Source: Bacteroidales bacterium UBA4772 (GTDB lineage: Bacteria; Bacteroidota; Bacteroidia; Bacteroidales; VadinHA17). Taken from it: 64,000 bases of DNA. Each line of letters opens with the position of its first letter. Within the stretch, counting starts at the first letter, position 1. Shown piece after piece: positions 59,776-64,000 of this stretch. Made by a program: the position numbers and the translations under genes. Location: NCBI GenBank assembly GCA_002403305.1, contig DHHM01000013.1, positions 101,963-165,962 of the forward strand, in the 5' to 3' direction. Under the pieces are notes generated by a model. It had not been told where the DNA came from, made no database searches, and worked only from the letters and a program-made list of their open reading frames with translations.

Positions 59776-62031
59776 ATGGGGAAATTTGCAGAATCAGTTG
59801 TGAAATTCAGGTGGTTAATAATAATAACAACATTAGTACTAACTTTAGTCCTCAGCTATCAAATTAAAAACCTGAAAATTAATTCCGATTTAATAAGTTC
59901 ATTACCCGATGATGACCCCGCAGCTTCTTTATATAAAAAGGTGGGAAATCAATTTGGCGGAAATGACATGGGAATGATTGTTTTAGAAACAGATGACATA
60001 TTTAACGCAGAAGTTTTACAGCATGTAAAACAAATCACAGATAGTATTGAAATCACTCATGGCATATCAACAGTAACAAGTATTACTAACATCATTGATA
60101 TTAAGAATGATAATGGTGGCATTGATATCGGCATGCTCGTTGATGAGTATAACTTACCCAAATCGAAGGAACAGTTAGACAGCTTAAAAGCATATGTTTT
60201 TTCAAAGGATATGTATAAAGAAACAATTGTCTCTGATGATGGTACAGCAACTTTAATCATGTTTACAATACTTAACGATGCTGACAAACAGGCTGTTGCA
60301 AAAAACGTAAAAGAAAAAATTGAAGCTCTGAATCTACCTGAAAAACTGTATTTCGGTGGATTACCTATGATGATGAATGATATCTCTGACTTAATAGTTG
60401 CTGACATTATCTGGCTTATACCTCTTGTGTCTCTGCTAATTGCACTTGTATTACTCCTAAGTTTTCGCTCGATAAGTGGGACTATTCTACCATTACTTAC
60501 AGCCGGAATTGCTGCTGTCTGGACGCTTGGCATTTTGGTTTTGTCCGGGTTTGAACTCACAATGGTTTCCAACGAAATACCAATTATTTTACTTGCAGTT
60601 GGCAGTGCATATACAATACATGTTTTGAATCGCATAAATCAAACTGAAGATGGTTCTAATAAAACAAATGTGACAAAGGCACTGTCATATATAATTTTAC
60701 CAGTTTTTTTAGCAGCAGCAACAACTGCAATTGGATTCGTCTCATTCATTTTTGGTTCATACCTTACAATGATTCGTGATTTTGGGATATTCACTTCACT
60801 CGGAATTGCATTTTCATTACTCTTATCTTTAACTTTTGTCCCCGCAGTCATAGCAGTTTTGCCAGCCGGCAGAGAGAAGGAGAATGATAAAACAGGAATT
60901 GAGAAGAAATCGCTTTTATCCGACAAGGCTTTAAAACCGCTTGTATCCCTTTTATTCAAACATCCAAAATATACCCTTACAGCATGGGGCGTTTTAATTG
61001 TATTAAGTATTGTGGGAATGTCCTTTATCAAGACAAGTGTAAATATGGCTGATTATTTCAAAAAAGATAATCCCACAAGAGTATCTGAAGAAATAATGCA
61101 GAAAAAGTTCGGGGGGTCACTGCCTGTTTTTGTTGTTTTTAGAGGAGATATGCAAAGTCCTGATGTATTAAAAACCATGAAAAAGACGGAGAATTACATG
61201 AAACAACTCCCTGATATCACTACTACGCAATCTGTTGCCGACCTTATTGAAGAGATGAATAGTATTATGGGTGAAGGGAAGAAAATTCCTGACGAAAAAG
61301 CCAAAATAGAACAGTTATGGTTTTTACTTGATGGACAGGAAATCATGCCACAATTAGTTACATCAAACCGTGACGAAGGTATAATACAATCAAGGTTTGC
61401 GTCCGTTGAAAGTAAATCAATGACGGACTTTGCTAAATACATGGATGAATTTGTAGAAGAAAACTCAACTGTTGATTGTGAAATAAGTGTGTCCGGAATG
61501 CCTACGGTTTATAACAAACTGAACAAGAGCATACTTCAAAGTCAATTCAGTAGTCTGGTATCAGCAATAATAATGGTTCTCCTTACTGTTGGCATAATGA
61601 TGCGTTCTTTTAAACAGGGAGTATATGCAACAATACCCATTATCTCAACTGTTGCAATCCTATTTGGCTTCATGGGTATCACAGGAATTTCTCTTGATAT
61701 AGTAACTGTCCTTGTGGCAAGTGTTACTCTTGGTATTGGCATTGATTACTCAATACATATAATATCACATTACAACCATGTACTTAGAGAAACAGGAGAT
61801 GTAAACATTGCTATTGAAGACACAATTATCAAAGGCGGGAAAGCGGTTGTTATCAATGTAATCTCTGTCGCTGCCGGATTTCTTGTGTTGCTGTTTTCAC
61901 AAATAGTACCATTACAAAATTTTGGGATGCTCTTGGCACTTAGTATGGTTGGTTCAGGGCTTGGGTCATTGACACTTTTGCCGGTAATATTAATTCTTTC
62001 AGACAGAAAAAAGCAGAATATTAAATCTTAA
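59776..62031 (+). CDS. RND/MMPL-family transporter
   Basis: 751 residues from the ATG at 59776 (MGKFAESVVKFRWLI); the open frame to 59692 adds an unlikely leader. Two repeats are visible, each with one membrane helix, a large periplasmic loop and five more helices: N-half with PDDDPAASLYKKVGNQFGG and helices ~200-370, C-half with ADYFKKDNPTRVSEE and helices ~610-745. Both halves have sterol-sensing/MMPL-type helices (VTLGIGIDYSIHI). Relatives such as HpnN move hopanoids or other lipids to the outer membrane. The LolA-like gene that follows supports lipid export. Confidence 0.87.
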   Translation: MGKFAESVVKFRWLIIITTLVLTLVLSYQIKNLKINSDLISSLPDDDPAASLYKKVGNQFGGNDMGMIVLETDDIFNAEVLQHVKQITDSIEITHGISTVTSITNIIDIKNDNGGIDIGMLVDEYNLPKSKEQLDSLKAYVFSKDMYKETIVSDDGTATLIMFTILNDADKQAVAKNVKEKIEALNLPEKLYFGGLPMMMNDISDLIVADIIWLIPLVSLLIALVLLLSFRSISGTILPLLTAGIAAVWTLGILVLSGFELTMVSNEIPIILLAVGSAYTIHVLNRINQTEDGSNKTNVTKALSYIILPVFLAAATTAIGFVSFIFGSYLTMIRDFGIFTSLGIAFSLLLSLTFVPAVIAVLPAGREKENDKTGIEKKSLLSDKALKPLVSLLFKHPKYTLTAWGVLIVLSIVGMSFIKTSVNMADYFKKDNPTRVSEEIMQKKFGGSLPVFVVFRGDMQSPDVLKTMKKTENYMKQLPDITTTQSVADLIEEMNSIMGEGKKIPDEKAKIEQLWFLLDGQEIMPQLVTSNRDEGIIQSRFASVESKSMTDFAKYMDEFVEENSTVDCEISVSGMPTVYNKLNKSILQSQFSSLVSAIIMVLLTVGIMMRSFKQGVYATIPIISTVAILFGFMGITGISLDIVTVLVASVTLGIGIDYSIHIISHYNHVLRETGDVNIAIEDTIIKGGKAVVINVISVAAGFLVLLFSQIVPLQNFGMLLALSMVGSGLGSLTLLPVILILSDRKKQNIKS

Positions 62032-62055
62032 TTTATAACCTAATAAATAGTCAAA

Positions 62056-62793
62056 ATGAAAAAGCTGAAATTTCAATCGGTGGTTCTGTTCGGACTAATT
62101 GTAGCAGGTAGTGTATTATCTGCAAATGCACAAGATGCTAACGCCATTTTGAAAAAAATGGATGATGTAATGTATTCTCCTAAGGATATGATTGGGAAGA
62201 ATAAAATTGTATTAATCGATAAGAGTGGAAAGCAGGAAATACGTGAAGCAAATATTCTGCAAAAGGGAAATGATAAAAGAATATTTCGATTCACAGCACC
62301 AGCTTCTCAAGCTGGCATAGCTGTCTTATCTCTTCCTGATGATGTGATGTACCTCTATCTTCCTGCTTTTGGGAAAGAAAGACGAATTTCTACCAGTGTT
62401 AAAAGCCAGAATTTTGCTGGCACTGATTTTTCCTATGATGATATGGAAGCAAAGCCATATTCCGACAAATACAATGCTAAACTAATAAAAACAGAAACAA
62501 ATGTATTTGTACTTGAATTAGTACCGAAAGGGAAATCTGACTATTCCAAAATAGTCGTAAATATTAATAGTACAAACTATTATCCCGAATTAATGGAGTA
62601 CTACGATAAAGGAAATACCAAGATTAAGGAAGCGAAATACATATTCAATAAGGTTGGTAATTACTGGAATGCCCGGGAAATTGAAATGACAGATTTAAAG
62701 AAAAATCATAAGTCTAAAATGCAGATGTCAGATGTAAAATATGACACCGGGTTAACGGATGATGATTTTACTGTCCGGAAATTAATTCAATAA
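62056..62793 (+). CDS. LolA-like outer-membrane lipoprotein-sorting protein
   Basis: 245 residues with a signal peptide (FGLIVAGSVLSANAQ). The mature part begins ANAILKKMDDVMY and continues with beta strands, FTAPASQAGIAVLSLPDDVMYLYLPAFGKERRI, of the LolA/LolB-like fold found next to MMPL transporters. It probably carries a lipid or lipoprotein across the periplasm from the RND protein encoded 24 bases upstream. Confidence 0.85.
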   Translation: MKKLKFQSVVLFGLIVAGSVLSANAQDANAILKKMDDVMYSPKDMIGKNKIVLIDKSGKQEIREANILQKGNDKRIFRFTAPASQAGIAVLSLPDDVMYLYLPAFGKERRISTSVKSQNFAGTDFSYDDMEAKPYSDKYNAKLIKTETNVFVLELVPKGKSDYSKIVVNINSTNYYPELMEYYDKGNTKIKEAKYIFNKVGNYWNAREIEMTDLKKNHKSKMQMSDVKYDTGLTDDDFTVRKLIQ

Positions 62794-62796
62794 GCT

Positions 62797-63375
62797 TTGT
62801 TACAAGATAAAGCACAAACATTGAAAACCGTATCGGGATATATACTCAAAGATATTTTGGGGTGGAAAATCAAAGGTGATTTCCCGGACTTAAAAAAGTC
62901 AATCACGATATTTGCACCTCATACAGCGCATATAGATGCACTCTACGGGAAATTAGGTATTGCCCAAATGGGTGTTAAATACTTATTCCTTTCAAAAAAG
63001 GAACTCTTCTTCTTTCCAATGAACATCATTATGAAAAAGTTTGGCTCTATGGCAGTCAGGGGAGTCAAAGATAAAAATGCGATTTATCAGGTTGCAGAGA
63101 TTTTGAATAATACTGATGAATTACATGTAGTAATTTCCCCAGAAGGATGGATTAGAAAAGTAACTAAATGGAATAAAGGATTTTACTATATGGCAATAAA
63201 GGCTAAAGTTCCAATTATTGTAACTTCTCTGGATTACAAAAAAAAAGAGATGGAAATTAAAGGGGTTATTTACGACCTTGATGATTATGCTAATGTAATT
63301 AAGCAAATTAATACTATGTATAAGGATGTTACAGGTAAAGTACATCAGAATTTTTCACTTTCATCAGAAAACTAA
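62797..63375 (+). CDS. PlsC-like acyltransferase
   Basis: 192 residues. The catalytic H-x4-D motif is HTAHID near residue 45, and SPEGWIRK is in the place of the usual E-G-T-R motif. Other PlsC-like segments are FGSMAVRGVKDKNA and KVPIIVTSLDYKKKE. It would transfer an acyl group to a lysolipid-type acceptor. The start is TTG, three bases past the LolA-like stop; there is no in-frame ATG near it. Confidence 0.8.
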   Translation: MLQDKAQTLKTVSGYILKDILGWKIKGDFPDLKKSITIFAPHTAHIDALYGKLGIAQMGVKYLFLSKKELFFFPMNIIMKKFGSMAVRGVKDKNAIYQVAEILNNTDELHVVISPEGWIRKVTKWNKGFYYMAIKAKVPIIVTSLDYKKKEMEIKGVIYDLDDYANVIKQINTMYKDVTGKVHQNFSLSSEN

Positions 63376-63378
63376 AAT

Positions 63379-64000
63379 ATGAATAATTCAGTCGCATTAG
63401 TATTATCAAGTGGGGGTTCAAAGGGTCTTGCACAAATAGGAGTAATTAACGCTTTGGGGAAAAATGATTTCAAAATATCCTCTATTGCAGGTTCTTCTAT
63501 AGGGTCTGTCATTGGCGGACTTTATGCAATGGGCAAATTGCCGGAATTTACAGCATGGATGAAAACATTGGACAGAAGAGCAATTTGGGGGCTTATGGAT
63601 TTTACCGTTTCAACCTATGGATTATTAAAAGCTGTGAAAGCATTTGATAAGATGAAAACATTTATTCCTGACATGAATATCGAAGAAATGGATATCCCTT
63701 TTGCAGCAATTGCAACTGATATAATAAATGAGAGGGAAATTGTTTTTAACTCAGGTAGCTTTTATGAAGCAATCCGTGCATCAATAGCTATCCCAACAGT
63801 TGTAACTCCTGTTAGATACAGAGATACAATCTTGGTTGATGGGGGGGTATTAAATCCAATTCCATTTATGTATGTGGCTCGAAATACCAATGATATTCTT
63901 GTTGTTGTGAATTTATATGGCGAAAAGTCAGACGAGAAAGACAAGCCGGGTATGGTAACTCATGACCAGAATCCTACAATAGTTCAAGGCGTATTGAAAA
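63379..64000 (+). CDS. patatin-like phospholipase, cut by window end
   Basis: 207 codons are present before the window ends. The oxyanion loop SSGGSKGL, nucleophile elbow GSSIG (G-x-S-x-G) and the D-G-G dyad motif (LVDGGVLNPIPF) are all there, so the catalytic Ser and Asp are intact. It starts three bases after the acyltransferase gene. An acyltransferase and a phospholipase side by side, next to lipid transport genes, suggests acyl-chain turnover on the transported lipid. Confidence 0.88.
   Translation, partial: MNNSVALVLSSGGSKGLAQIGVINALGKNDFKISSIAGSSIGSVIGGLYAMGKLPEFTAWMKTLDRRAIWGLMDFTVSTYGLLKAVKAFDKMKTFIPDMNIEEMDIPFAAIATDIINEREIVFNSGSFYEAIRASIAIPTVVTPVRYRDTILVDGGVLNPIPFMYVARNTNDILVVVNLYGEKSDEKDKPGMVTHDQNPTIVQGVLK

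Overview
The window comes from a bacterium of the phylum Bacteroidota, most likely an anaerobic, protein-fermenting member near the Bacteroidales/Marinilabiliales. The evidence is: many starts are preceded by the Bacteroidota -7 promoter element TAnnTTTG rather than a strong Shine-Dalgarno; it carries gldF-gldG, a DUF3078 outer-membrane protein, an ExoX-like DnaQ protein, and two futalosine-pathway menaquinone genes (mqnA and an mqnP-like UbiA); and there are four secreted or periplasmic-type peptidases (M28, two M14, C69). Most of the window is of moderate GC. From about 57.3 kb to the end it becomes clearly AT-rich with different codon use.

Layout. 1-2.1 kb: end of an M28 peptidase, a metallophosphoesterase and a Nudix hydrolase. 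2.1-20.7 kb: a large [FeFe]-hydrogenase locus. A leftward arm encodes a small [2Fe-2S] protein, a hydrogenase-like protein with a PAS domain, and a SpoIIE-type phosphatase. A rightward arm encodes HydC, HydB, HydA, a second hydrogenase-like protein fused to a histidine kinase, a lone receiver, a receiver-histidine kinase, the NADH-sensing repressor Rex and a RibF-like protein. The two arms share an intergenic region with a good Rex operator beside a clear promoter. Then come hydG, a tandem-duplicated TM1266-type regulator, an M14 peptidase and hydE. hydF is not in the window. HydA and HydB carry unusual substitutions at catalytic and cofactor sites. 20.9-29.1 kb: an amino-acid fermentation block: C69 dipeptidase, ADP-forming acyl-CoA synthetase, aminotransferase and a four-subunit 2-oxoacid:ferredoxin oxidoreductase. 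Together these could turn amino acids into acids, ATP and reduced ferredoxin, which the hydrogenase complex could re-oxidise together with NADH. 29.2-32.7 kb: nadD, gmk, yicC and a tryptophanase, all leftward.

33-57 kb: mainly core genes: DUF3078 barrel, mqnP-like ubiA, pheT, surE, a small membrane protein, lpxB, a SpoIID-like protein, a gldF-gldG fusion, dnaN, an ExoX-like exonuclease, a FAH-family hydrolase, an M14 peptidase, a small HTH protein, GNAT, NfeD protease, mqnA, purB, an MsbA-like ABC exporter, a rubrerythrin-like protein and an RluA-type pseudouridine synthase. Short tandem and inverted repeats of several unrelated families fill the gaps and sometimes run into gene ends.

57.3-64 kb: AT-rich block that begins next to a 5'-truncated VOC gene: an NAD(P)H-dependent FMN reductase, a 5'-truncated and frameshifted SDR gene, then a rightward TetR - RND/MMPL transporter - LolA-like protein - PlsC-like acyltransferase - patatin phospholipase set. 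The last reads as an envelope lipid transport and remodelling cassette, probably acquired horizontally. The patatin gene runs off the window. I found no tRNA, rRNA, insertion sequence, integrase or CRISPR array.
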